From NCBI GenBank assembly GCA_003427395.1, contig BFEA01000448.1, forward strand, positions 443,255 to 467,108: DNA of 23,854 nt. Reading direction: 5' to 3'. The DNA comes from Chara braunii. Its lineage: Eukaryota > Streptophyta > Charophyceae > Charales > Characeae. The translations under genes and the position numbers were made by a program. The notes under the pieces were generated by a model. It was not told where the DNA came from and did no database searches. It worked only from the letters and a program-made list of their open reading frames with translations. Position 1 is the stretch's first letter, and every line of letters starts with the position of its first letter. This document shows, one piece after another, positions 9,236 through 18,002 of the stretch.

Positions 9236-9506
9236 CAAAGACCTGTTGTAGTTAATAGGGAGTCCTAGGTCATAGGTGCTGTCTGTTGGTAGTCTGGGAG
9301 CCGAGCTCCATATAGGAGAGCAACATTGGAGACACTGATGTCGGAGGCGAGGAGAGAGCTTTCATTGTCAGTTGACTTCATTGTCTTGCTCTTACATGGT
9401 GTATCTTCTGTTGCATTCTGCTTTCAGTATGAGCACATGACTATCTGGATTTCAATGGGATGATGCTATTTGGTTTCTGTCATTCGCTTTGCTCATTTCG
9501 CTTGCA
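9236..9506 (+). repeat. LTR of element 2 (continuous copy)
   Basis: Matches the split copy at 13449-13520 plus 18563-18717: AGACCTGTTGT, GTCCTA, GTGCTGTCTGTT, GTCTGGG, GGCGAGGAGAGAGCTTTCATTG and TTCAATGGGATGATGCTA occur in the same order. It ends TTGCA at 9502-9506 and is followed by ATT and a primer site. It starts directly after the element 1 3' LTR, so element 1 may have inserted into this LTR and the missing left part would lie beyond it. Relative to the split copy it has extra bases near 9320 and 9440. Confidence 0.75.
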
Positions 9507-9509
9507 ATT

Positions 9510-9520
9510 TGGTATCCAAG
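9510..9520 (+). promoter_or_regulatory. Primer binding site of element 2
   Basis: TGGTATCCAAG, three bases after the LTR end TTGCA, in the same arrangement as element 1. It is an initiator-Met type site with more mismatches than element 1. Confidence 0.65.
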
Positions 9521-10218
9521 CTGGTTCGTTGGCTCACTCCTTGGCTCCAGCGGTGTCTGTTTCTTTGCAGCACTCGGTGTTGGTAACGGTGCATTGTGAG
9601 TATGACAGCGCTGAAGAGTGATTGAGTCATCCCCTGGGTGGAGAGGGGATGACTAGAGGCTTATAGGAATATAATTGGGTGCATGCTTGGTGATGTGAGC
9701 GAGATGTGGCATTTGGCAACCGAGGCACTTGCATTGTAATGTTTGTGGTTCCAATTCCATCGACCGGTCAACAAAATGCATGTCTTCACTGATGATGACA
9801 AATCTGAGGTTGGGGGCAGCTATTGTGGTACGTTTGTTTCTAACCTTATCTACCCTCTTCGCTACTTCTTACCGTGAGGAGGTGAGTTCCATCTTGAGAG
9901 TCCTGTCGTGGTGAGGAGTGAGAGAGCACTCTACCTTGAGAGTCGACCTTCTTCTGGCACAAGCTGGTGGGAGAAGGGTGGTGCCTGTGAAGAGCCCTGG
10001 GTGACGCCGAAAGACAACACAAGGGGAGTAGTTCACACATGATTGCGCTTAAGTCCTTCATATTGGAAATAAAGCCACGTCAGACGAGTGTGGGATGGTT
10101 GACGGACTACTCTTCCTTGAGAGGTCGGGGAATAAGCATTTGTTGTGCCAAGTAGTGTGTGGTCGGGGAATAAACATTTGTTGTGCCAAGTAGTGTGTCT
10201 TTCTTTGCATAGCTCATT
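9521..10218. other. Leader remnant of element 2, no gene seen
   Basis: No gag, protease or RT can be recognised, so the element has lost about 4 kb relative to element 1. The stretch holds a perfect 10-bp hairpin, GTCATCCCCT/AGGGGATGAC at 9626-9653 with an 8-nt loop, and a 38-bp tandem duplication at 10123-10160 and 10161-10198 with one mismatch. Confidence 0.6.
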
Positions 10219-10845
10219 TCTAGGTGACTGTCACGGTGCGACAGGTCGTTTTGGATACAAGAAGACGTCAGTCAATTTCGTTCAGCGTTTTCGGTGGCCA
10301 AATATGTTAGAGGATGCGAAGAAGTATGTAGAGACTTGCCAGTTTGCAAAAGGGACAAACCTAGAACCCAAGCACCACTATATCTGGTCAAGCCCTTGCT
10401 GATTCCTGCTTCCATGGGCTTGATGGACACTCTAGCCACCAGCAAGTTGGGTCATAATTGATAGATTTTCTAAGTACGCTAGACTGGTTGCACTGCCCGA
10501 GATGGCCAAGACTCCCTATGTCATCAAGATGTTTATGGACCACTGGGTAAGGGATTTCGGTTTACCACGTCCATAGTCAGTACGGGATTTACAAGTAAGT
10601 TATGGAAGAAGATTGTGGAGCAGATGGGTTCCCAGTTGCAAATGACATCTGGGATCCACCCGGAAACTAATGGGCAAGCTGAACAGATGAATCGCGTTGT
10701 GCACTAGGCTACCAGCCGGGCAGCCCGGGTCACCTTGTCTGCCCAGCCGCCGTGCAAGGGCCAAAGGTCCCAGCAAAAGCCCAGCCGGCCGTGCAAGGGC
10801 CAAAGGTCCCAGCAAAAAAAAAAAACAAAAAAAAACTACGTTATG

Positions 10846-10910
10846 CTAGGCTACCAGCCGGGCCGCTCGGGTCCCGGGTGGCCAGCCCGTGCAAGGACCA
10901 GGGAAGGTCC

Positions 10911-10941
<31 letters not shown>

Positions 10942-11061
10942 NNNNNNNNNNNNNNNNNNNNNNNNNNNNNNNNNNNNNNNNNNNNNNNNNNNNNNNNNNN
11001 NNNNNNNNNNNNNNNNNNNGCCCGGCCGGGCAAGTGACCCCGGGCCGCTCTGGTAGCCTAG
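10846..11061. mobile_element. Second copy of the same inverted-repeat transposon, nested
   Basis: ACGTTATG lies at 10838-10845 and 11062-11069, a perfect 8-bp duplication. The terminal repeats CTAGGCTACCAG match perfectly over 12 bp and GC-rich similarity continues inward. It sits inside the outer copy, so it came later. Its middle is an A27 run (10915-10941) followed by 78 N (10942-11019), so its true length is unknown. Confidence 0.85.
10942..11019. other. Assembly gap (78 N)
   Basis: Run of N directly after A27. The gap size may be nominal. Confidence 0.99.
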
Positions 11062-11260
11062 ACGTTATGCAGAAAAATTAACTGAACAACTTTTGGTTCA
11101 GGGTCGCATCGAAATTCCCTACCGATTTTTAAATGAAAAATAAAGTCAAATATTTTTTATTTTTATGTTACCAGACGGGCAAGTGGTCCCGGGCCACTCT
11201 GCTAGCCTAGGTTGTGCAGCATTATATCAAGGAATTACTGTGTAAGTACCCCAAGATGAT

Positions 11261-11440
11261 GAGGTGCCAAACAACTCCGTCGATACGAGCTCTTGGGAGT
11301 CATCACCCTGTTATCCCCGGCGTACATTTGATCCGTTGAGCGAGAGTCCTTCCACACGGGGCCCCCGAATCACTATGGCCTACTTTCGTCTCTGTTCGAC
11401 TTGTAGGTCTCACAGTCAGGCAGGCTTTGACCATTATGCT
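11261..11440 (-). pseudogene. Mitochondrial-type large-subunit rRNA fragment (NUMT-like)
   Basis: The reverse complement reads as domain V of an organellar/bacterial-type LSU rRNA: GACCTACAAGTCGAACAGAG, CATAGTGATTCGG, CGCTCAACGGATCAAATGTA, CGGGGATAACAGGGTGATGA, GAGCTCGTATCGACGG and TTTGGCACCTC. This corresponds roughly to E. coli 23S positions 2330-2505. The GTACGCCGGGG and GATGACTCCCAAGAGCTC variants resemble plant mitochondrial 26S more than plastid 23S (from memory, not a search). Beyond 11261 a trace of the next rRNA block (CATCTTGGGG, 11247-11258) may follow a 12-base deletion between two CTC triplets. It replaces or interrupts the element 2 integrase core, so it is a nuclear transfer and not a working gene. 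Confidence 0.82.
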
Positions 11441-11588
11441 CCTCTCATTGCCACCCTGTACCCTGAATCAGCTGCACTCAGGTTGGAAGCCTAAGACCCC
11501 GTTAGATTTCCTCCTCCCTGAGACTCGACCAACTGCTAATCCAGGCAGCTTAGAATTTGCCACAGAATATGACAAACTGCCTCAGCAG

Positions 11589-11993
11589 GCGCAGCTGCGG
11601 AAGATCAGAGATGAGGACGCCGGCTGCTTGATGACAATGGAGACGGAATCACAAGACAAGAGCATCAGCTGGGTCGGATGCTTGACTACAGAATGTTGGC
11701 GAGTCAATCCTCTGGCCCTTAGGGGAATCAATTCTGGCAGGTGGCCTAGCTGAAATAAAAAGTAGAGCATCTAGCACTGTGTCAAAGGCTGAAGAGGCTG
11801 GCCATAGCCAATGTACTGTGAAAACTTTTTTCATTTCTGAACTACTCTGTTAAAAAAAAAAAGGAATGTGGGGCCCGGTTCCTGGCAGGTGCTGCTCCCA
11901 CCAATAGATTGGACCCGGCAGGACGGCTGGCAAGTGGTGGGGGATCTTATCACCACCACTAGCAGAGTGCACACTCTGTTTCTTCTAAAAAAA
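11589..11993. other. Unidentified insertion in element 2 integrase
   Basis: The integrase frame is broken after EYDKLPQQA and resumes at VEQIRKSQDAM. The about 405 bp between contain no recognisable domain. Visible structure: an A11 run (11851-11861), an 8-bp hairpin AGTGGTGG/CCACCACT (11933-11960), a 7-bp palindrome CAGAGTG/CACTCTG just after, and a final A7 before the frame resumes. The internal and terminal A runs suggest one or two retroposed RNAs, but no target duplication is clear. Confidence 0.5.
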
Positions 11994-12609
11994 GACTGTC
12001 GAACAAATCAGAAAATCTCAAGATGCAATGATCACATCTGAGAACAGAAGGAGAAGAGAGTCGAAGTTTCAGGCAGGACAGCGTGTCTGGGTCAAGTCTT
12101 CCAAGTTTGGACAAGAAGTAGACATCTCACATAAACTGATGTCGCAGTATTTTGGGCCGTGTGAAGTTCTTGACATTGTGGGCTCAGGCCCAGATGGTCC
12201 ATCTTACGTAATCCATATCCCACCTCACCTACGCACTTACCCAGTCTTCGATGCCTCTAAACTCCTACATCTCAGACATACTGATGAGCTCCCTTCGAGG
12301 AGATCGATGCTGTGCCCCCAACCACGGATGGATACATCGACATCGACTAGATCGTGGAGAGCATAAGATCATGCCTGTACCCAAGCCAGTTGGCAAGGGA
12401 GACCACTGAGACCACAGATGCAGTTCCAGGTCAGATTCAAGCATCATATGGATCCAGAGGAAGATCGATGGCTTACAAGGGAGGAGCTGATGAGAACAGC
12501 ACCTCAAGTCGTATCACAATATGAAAAGAGGATCAAAGGGAAGCAGCAAGTGGGTTGAAGGCTTACCATGACGACTTTCAAGGCTGAGAGGGAAGTGGTG
12601 CAAAGCATA

Positions 12610-12979
12610 AGGCCCTCCGCTGTGGTGAAAAAGGGTATGCACCCGCCCTAAGTAAAGGCGGGGACCCTGGAAAGTTGACAAGGCATCTGAAAGATGCTAA
12701 TATGGGTGGTCAGGACCATGCGGGTTAGTTACCGCACACAGCCTCTGCAACTGATCTGTAGGCCCTATCAGTTGAAGATGCTGGGGCCCATACCCTCGGC
12801 CGTGGTGAAAAGGGTATGCGCCCGCCCTAAGTGAAGGTGGGGCCCCTGGGAAGTTGACAGGGGATCTGAAAGAGGCTAATATGGGCAGTCAGGGCCATGT
12901 GGGTTGGTTACCAACTTACCGCACACAGCATCTGCAACTGACCTGTAGGCCCCATAGGTTGAAGAAGCTGGGGCCCATA
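12610..12979. repeat. Tandem duplication, period about 180 bp
   Basis: Copy 1 is about 12610-12792 and copy 2 about 12793-12979. Shared blocks: GTGGTGAAAA, GGGTATGC.CCCGCCCTAAGT, AAGTTGACA, ATCTGAAAGA, CTAATATGGG, CCGCACACAGC and CTGGGGCCCATA at both ends. Divergence is perhaps 15%. It follows the chromodomain of element 2, so it may be part of that element's 3' untranslated region. The remainder, 12980-13448, shows no gene or repeat that I can support. Confidence 0.75.
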
Positions 12980-13448
12980 AGATTCTGGGGCCTGAGACAC
13001 TTACAGTTGATCCCCAGGCACATTCTGGAAGGGACCTTGGCACAGATACGGGGACAGAGGCCGAGCATCCAGAAGTTGCCTCGCCCAGCCAGCGTCGGCA
13101 CAAAAGGAAGTGAGGCCAGTCACTTCCTCATTCATGCTGGTCGGCTGGACGCTTCAGTGCTGCTGGAGCGCAAGCTGCTTGGGCACTGGTCGGGCATGGG
13201 GTGACGGGTCCTGGTCGGGCGCTGGGAAAGAAGCTGCGCGTGAGCAGCTAGCACGCAAGGCAGCCATAGCCAGGCTGCCTGCACCTAAGTCAACGGGTGG
13301 AGTGGTGGTCCTTGGGGGACGGGCAATGATTGTGGGATGTACAAGGCGTGAACAGGCGGTGAGTGGAAGGACAGCGCCTACCTGGTGGTGAGAGGAAGAG
13401 GATGCCATAGTCGGAGTCTTCATTCATCATCGGGCCGCTGATCTTCAC

Positions 13449-13520
13449 CAAGACCTGTTGTGGTCCATAGGAAGTCCTACGTCGTAGGTGCTGTCTGTTA
13501 GTAGTCTGGGGGCCGAGCAC
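13449..13520 (+). repeat. Left part of a split element 2 LTR
   Basis: Matches 9238-9309 of the continuous LTR (AGACCTGTTGT, AGTCCTA, TAGGTGCTGTCTGTT, GTAGTCTGGG, CCGAGC). Homology stops at CCGAGCAC, 13513-13520, and resumes at 18555, where CCGAGCAC is repeated. It may be the 3' LTR of element 2 or another copy. Confidence 0.8.
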
Positions 13521-14087
13521 GAGAGGTCGCCAACGGGTGGCAGTACCGCCAGTTTTGGATGGGTGCGGGTATGCCCCCAAAGGATATGCAGTGGTCCGGC
13601 TGGGTGTGAATGCGTGTGAGAATATGTTGGGTGGAATTGGGCAGGGTGGGAAGGTTTCATGGGGGCATGGCTGGGCGGGGTGGGAAAGTTTCAGTGGGGC
13701 GTGGCTGGGTGTTGTCTCGATTCCCTGAGCGGGTACGGCTGGGTGGAGGTTTGGCCTCGGTGACCCGAAGCCTGTAGGCCATAAAACTAGTATAGGTACT
13801 AGCCTTCTAGGCAGTAGGTAGTATTAGGGCCAGGGTGCAATATTAATTGAGCCTGGGCCCTTTTCACCAACAATGTGGCGGGTATTGGGGTCCTATTAGT
13901 AAGAAATCGGCCCCTCGTTTTGTTGTCCTACTGTTGTTATTCTTCACCTGTAGTGGGAGTAGGCCCTAAAATGGGCAAAAGACCAACGAGCCTCACTCCA
14001 TTACTCACCAAATGTGTAAGATGGGGATGAATCTTGCGGTACATCAGAAAAATCTGGAGGTTTCAGAGAATGTGAGAGCAGGTCAGC

Positions 14088-14550
14088 AGGCCAATCGTTC
14101 TCGTTTTGGGGGAAGCAATCAATGCCTCTCTCTGGGGTTATGCAGTTTTTTCACTGGAGCATGTGCGGTTAGTAAGAAGATATGGTCGCCAGTAGACAGG
14201 AGGAGGTCCCGCTGGTGCCCCCCAGTGTCTCCTTCTCATCTCCGGATCAGATTAAGAAGGGAGAGGACAGGAATGGTAGGGGAAGTTATGCTAAACATGT
14301 CTCAGGCCCATACCTGTTTCCTTATGTTTGCTCATGTCCTCTCATGCCCTCAGTCTTGGCATACTTCGAAACTTCCAACAATGCATTGCAGAAGGAACGC
14401 TGAGCCCGTTTCTCTGCATGTCATGCTCCCCACAATTAGACTGGAGCCTTTTGAGAAAAGAAAAAAAAAAGAAAAAAAGAGAGGAGGTCAATCCTTCTCC
14501 GTTTGGGGGAAGTAATCAATGCCTCTCTCTCGTGGTTAGGCAGAATTTTG
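14088..14550. repeat. Dispersed repeat pair, about 60 bp
   Basis: GGGGGAAG.AATCAATGCCTC and flanking bases occur at 14088-14150 and 14486-14550 with about 85% identity. No function is evident. Other open frames in 13521-14670 have no recognisable domains. Confidence 0.6.
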
Positions 14551-14668
14551 TGTCGCGAAATTGGAATGTGGTAACTTGTAATGCAAGCCTTGGGCACTTG
14601 GCCCTTTTGAAGGGGCTCTGCCCTCCCCGACTCTACTCCTTCTCCCCATCCCAACTCTGCCTGTCCCC

Positions 14669-14671
<3 letters not shown>

Positions 14672-14730
<59 letters not shown>
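14672..14730. repeat. (CT)n microsatellite
   Basis: About 29 CT units, continuing into a pyrimidine-rich stretch to 14885 with repeated CCCGACTCT words. Any open frame here is low-complexity Ser/Leu and is not a gene. Confidence 0.95.
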
Positions 14731-14734
<4 letters not shown>

Positions 14735-15368
14735 ATCATTGCCATCCCTACTCTGCCAGTTCTGGCCATCCTCATCCCGACTCTACTCCTCCCTATCCCG
14801 ACTCTGTCGCGTCTCCCCGTCCCGACTACGCCTGCCGCCCACCCCCACCCACTCTCTCTCTCTCTCTCCCACACACTCCTGACTCCGCTCCCTCGCCCCA
14901 TCAACTGTGCAAGGATGGCACCTATAACTCTACTATGTAGAGCGGCGGTGGTGGCCCCTCTCGATCGATCAATCAATTTTTGCCTCTATTCCCCATCAAA
15001 AATAGAACAGCCGAGGCTAGGCTGAGGGAAGGTGCAGACGGGCAAGGAGGACAGGCCGAGGAGGGTCGGATGGAGGACGGTCGGGAAGAGGCAGGAAATG
15101 TCGGTGGAGAAGCGCAGGCCAAGGGAGTCGGGTAGAGGAGGTCAGGTGTATGAAGGGAGTTCAGACGGTGGAGGTCAGGCAGAGGAGGTGGGATGGAGGA
15201 GGGATGGAGAACGTCAGGCGGACATGTGACGGAGGAGGTGAGGCAGAGGAGATGGGGCAGAGGTCAGGGGGAGGCGGGGCAGAGGTCAGGGGGAGGCGGG
15301 GCAGAGGAGGNAGTATGGAAGTTGGAAACTCTTCTTTCTTGTCGCGACCTCCTCCATCTCTCCTCCTC

Positions 15369-15406
15369 CTGTCTCTTATACACATCTAGATGTGTATAAG
15401 AGACAG
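15369..15406. other. Complete Nextera mate-pair junction adapter (contaminant)
   Basis: CTGTCTCTTATACACATCT (15369-15387), the 19-bp mosaic end, is followed at once by its reverse complement (15388-15406). This 38-bp palindrome is the circularisation junction of Illumina Nextera mate-pair libraries. It is not a natural transposon end in this genome. Confidence 0.97.
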
Positions 15407-15499
15407 TCACGGTGTCGTCCTTTTTCTTTTCCCATAGTATGGAAGTTGGAAACTCTTCTTTCTTGTCGCGACCTCCTCCATCTCTCCTCCTCCTCATCA

Positions 15500-15530
15500 T
15501 TATACACATCTAGATGTGTATAAGAGACAG
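15500..15530. other. Partial Nextera junction adapter (contaminant)
   Basis: TTATACACATCT (15500-15511) plus the complete right mosaic end (15512-15530). The first seven bases of the left mosaic end are replaced by read sequence. Confidence 0.95.
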
Positions 15531-15579
15531 TATCCCGACTCTGTCGCGTCTCCCCGTCCCGACTACGCCTGCCGCCCAC

Positions 15580-15588
<9 letters not shown>

Positions 15589-15667
<79 letters not shown>
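15589..15667. repeat. (CT)n microsatellite
   Basis: About 39 CT units. It probably corresponds to the gap or array that attracted the misassembled reads, so its length is not reliable. Confidence 0.85.
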
Positions 15668-15671
<4 letters not shown>

Positions 15672-16320
15672 GGTCAATTCTCACTTCTTTTCTCCTCAAA
15701 GAAACAAACACATGAAGCTAGTTAGGATGAGGGGGGGCCCGGCCGGTGGCAGAGGGCGGGCCGAGGAGTTCGGGCAGAGGAAGGTCGGGAGGAGGGAGCA
15801 GAACATCGGTGGAGGGCGTCGGGCAGAGGACGGTCGGGAGGAGGTAGGAGGAGGTCGCCTAAGGAGCACAGGTGCAGGCGGAGGACGGGAGGAGGTCAGG
15901 CGGAGGTGTGCTGAGGAGGCTGGGCGGCGGAGGTGGGTTGGAGGAGGTTGGGCGGCGGAGGTGGGTTGGAGGAGGTTGGGCGGCGGAGATCTGGCAGAGG
16001 AGGTCAGCTGAGGAAGGGAGGAGGTGGAGTAGAGGAGGTGGAGCGGAGGAGGTGGAGTGGAGGACGTAGGGTGAAGGGGGTGGGGGAGAGGAGGTGGGAA
16101 GGACCTCGGGCAGAGGAGGTTGGGTGGAGAACATCGGGCGGAGGTGGGCCAGAGGAGGATGGTCCGAGGGGGTGGGGCAGAGGAGGTCCGTCAGAAGAGA
16201 GGATGAGGTTGGGCGGAGGGCGGAGGTCGGACTCCCCTTTCCCAACCAAACTCAGGCTCTCCTCCTCCCCCTGTCGCCCTGTTCCCCTAGTACACGGCCC
16301 CAGCCTTGCAGAAAACATTT

Positions 16321-16770
16321 TGTCCCCATGGCACTATAGCACCGCAAGTTTCCGGGCTGGCGTGTACCGTTGATAAAGATTATCAAGTGCCAGCATCGCA
16401 TTTCAGGCCTCCAAAACTTGCGGTGTCAGGGCCGCGGCCTCGAGTGCCCATGTACTGGTGGTTTAACATCAGCACACTCATGTTATTAATCCTATTAATC
16501 CCTCCGCGTCATCATCATCTTCATTCAATCTCTTCTCCTCGCCTTTTGTCCCCATGGCACTATAGCACCGCAAGTTTCCGGGCTGGCGTGTACCGTTGAT
16601 AAAGATTATTGAGTGCCAGCATCGCATTTCGGGCCTCCAAAACTTGCGGTGTCAGGGCTGCAGCCTCAAGTGCCCATGTACTGGTGGTTTAACATCAGCA
16701 CACTCATCTTATTAATCCTATTAATCCCTCCGCTTCATCATCATCTTCATTCAATCTCTTCTCCTCGCCT
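16321..16770. repeat. 226-bp tandem duplication carrying a nested hairpin
   Basis: Copies at 16321-16546 and 16547-16770 differ at roughly a dozen positions. Each copy has a long foldback: CACCGCAAGTTT (16340-16351) pairs with AAACTTGCGGTG (16414-16425), CTGGC (16357) with GCCAG (16389), and the centre TTGATAAAGATTATCAA (16370-16386) is a perfect 7-bp stem with a 3-nt loop. The second copy (arms 16566-16577 and 16640-16651) has TTATTGA in the inner arm, weakening the tip. Confidence 0.85.
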
Positions 16771-16866
16771 CCTCTTCCTCCTCATTTTCTGATTGACGTC
16801 ATTCCCATCTCATCTTCTACTGATCATCCCTTCTCCATTCCCTTCCTTTCCCATGCTTGAAGAATT

Positions 16867-16916
16867 GGATTGGACACTGAACCGGACAGATGCACAGGAT
16901 TGGACACTGAACCGAA
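16867..16916. repeat. Short direct repeat
   Basis: GGATTGGACACTGAACCG at 16867-16884 and 16899-16916. The flanking 16771-17190 is pyrimidine-rich with no supported gene. Confidence 0.7.
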
Positions 16917-17393
16917 AAGAGGAGAATGATGACGTGGAGGGGGGTGTATGAAGAAGAAAGAGATTAGAGGAGAAAGACATGAGGAGGAAGATGAGGAGGA
17001 GCGAGCATGGCAAGGAAAAACAGGAAGGGAAAGCAGAACGACTGAAACCACCATAGTCCTCCCCTTTTCCTATCCCTTGTCAAACCCTCGTACTCCTCCC
17101 CATTTTCTAATTGATCCCATCCCCATCTTACCTTGTCCTCAACATCACTTCTCGACCTCTTACCTTTCATCCTCGTCATAATCTTCATCAGTCAGTATGG
17201 TTATGGTCGGCTGGATGCTTGAGCACTTGGCTTTAAATGCTCTCTATCTGCCTCCATCACGGCATATATAAATGAGATCGGCGTGCCAACTCTCAAGCTT
17301 GCTTGCCTCACCGAAGTGAAACTCCTTTTGCAGTCTACTGCAGAGAATAATCGGAACCCACTATGTTCCTTCCTCGAATACCTCACATCAGTG

Positions 17394-17406
17394 CTCTCTC
17401 TCTCTG

Positions 17407-17464
<58 letters not shown>
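17394..17464. repeat. Compound (CT)n(CA)n microsatellite
   Basis: CT units with one G interruption, followed by about 20 CA units. An imperfect TG-rich stretch follows at 17617-17755. Open frames across it are simple-sequence artefacts. Confidence 0.95.
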
Positions 17465-17466
<2 letters not shown>

Positions 17467-18002
17467 TTAGTGTGTTGTCATGTTCGCCGTGCATGCCTGT
17501 GTTGTCATGTTTGCTGTATGCAACTCCACAAAAGGAAGCATGACTGTGCCAGACTGTTTCGTCGGATTTTCACAGACTCATCAGGAGGGTGAACCTCGAC
17601 AATCTGCCCAAGATGCATTTGTGTGTGTGTATGTCATGTCATGTTCGGTATACACAAGTCCAGTCAGAAGGTTGCATATGAGTGTGTCCATGTGTGTGTG
17701 CATTCGCATGTGTGCGGGTGCCTGCATGTGTGTGAGTGCATGTGAGTGTGCGTTGTCGACTGCCCTAAAGAGCACCACTGCACCACCAAAGGCCTGAGCG
17801 AGAAAAAAAGGGAAACAGTTTTGCTTCAGGCCTGGTGGCTGGCGGGGCAGACCATACGCAGAGGGCCACCCTGCAACGGGCCAATGCCCAAAGGCACCAG
17901 GCGTAAGGCCCAGCAATTTTTGTTCTCACTACCTGTTTTTTTTCACTACCTACAGGCCCGTACAGGCCCTCACACCCTCTTCCCGACGGGTGCGTTGATC
18001 CG

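Larger units (their letters stand above)
10704..11210. mobile_element. Small inverted-repeat transposon (outer copy), 8-bp target duplication
   Basis: GTTGTGCA stands at 10696-10703 and again at 11211-11218. Removing the insert rejoins the integrase frame as MNRVVQHYIKELL. The ends are CTAGGCTACCAG on the left and, read inward from the right, CTAGGCTAGCAG, one mismatch in 12, followed by further GC-rich similarity (GGC, CCCGGG). Excluding the nested copy it is about 283 bp, with two tandem copies of a 38-bp GTGCAAGGGCCAAAGGTCCC unit and an AT-rich right half. An 8-bp duplication with short inverted repeats fits hAT-, P- or Merlin-type non-autonomous elements; no transposase is present. Confidence 0.85.
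10219..12558 (+). pseudogene. Integrase and chromodomain remnants of element 2
   Basis: Fragments in order: the zinc-finger region with RFGYKKTSVNFVQRFRWPNM and YVETCQFAK (10245-10350); core pieces VIIDRFSKYARLVALPEM (about 10450-10505), FTSKLWKKIV and SGIHPETNGQAEQMNRVV (10640-10700); then, after inserts, LHSGWKPKTPLDFLLPE (about 11475-11525); then FQAGQRVWVKS, LMSQYFGPCEVL and RTYPVFDASKL (12070-12270); last FQVRFKHHMDPEEDRW and EELMRTAPQVV (12422-12510), ending at TGA 12556-12558. At least one frameshift (near 10570) and a TAG at 12348 where Gln is expected. Three insertions break it: 10704-11210, 11261-11440 and about 11589-11993. The domain set equals that of element 1 but the sequence is a different family. 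Confidence 0.82.
15311..15604. other. Chimeric assembly segment built from mate-pair reads
   Basis: After an N at 15311, positions 15312-15368 match 23190 onward and 15407-15498 are identical over about 92 bases to 23161-23252. From 15531 the sequence repeats 14795-14868. The pieces are joined by Nextera transposon ends. The separation of about 8 kb equals a plausible mate-pair insert. Nothing here should be annotated as biology. Confidence 0.92.
15015..16235. repeat. Purine-rich tract, GAGGAGG-type
   Basis: About 1.2 kb (minus the artefact at 15311-15604 and the CT array) dominated by variants of GGAGGAGGT.GGGCAGAGGA on the plus strand. Long Gly/Arg/Glu-rich open frames arise from the repeat itself. 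Near 15916-15982 the unit GGCGGCGGAGGTGGGTTGGA repeats in tandem. Confidence 0.8.

Noticed and set aside
10704-11061. tRNA-derived SINE reading of the CTAGGCTACCAG units with A runs
   Set aside because: No convincing A or B box; inverted ends and 8-bp duplications fit a DNA transposon better.
11963-11993. U5 snRNA-like 5' end followed by A7
   Set aside because: Only about 15 bases are similar and not exactly; it could be chance.
15369-15530. Tn5-like insertion or real inverted repeat
   Set aside because: The sequence is exactly the commercial mosaic end in junction form and joins segments found elsewhere in the window.
15514-16011. Long plus-strand open frames across the CT array and the purine-rich tract
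   Set aside because: They begin inside adapter sequence and consist of simple-sequence Ser/Leu or Gly/Arg/Glu repeats.
17581-17916. Open frames over the TG-rich region
   Set aside because: Codon content follows the dinucleotide repeat; no domain.
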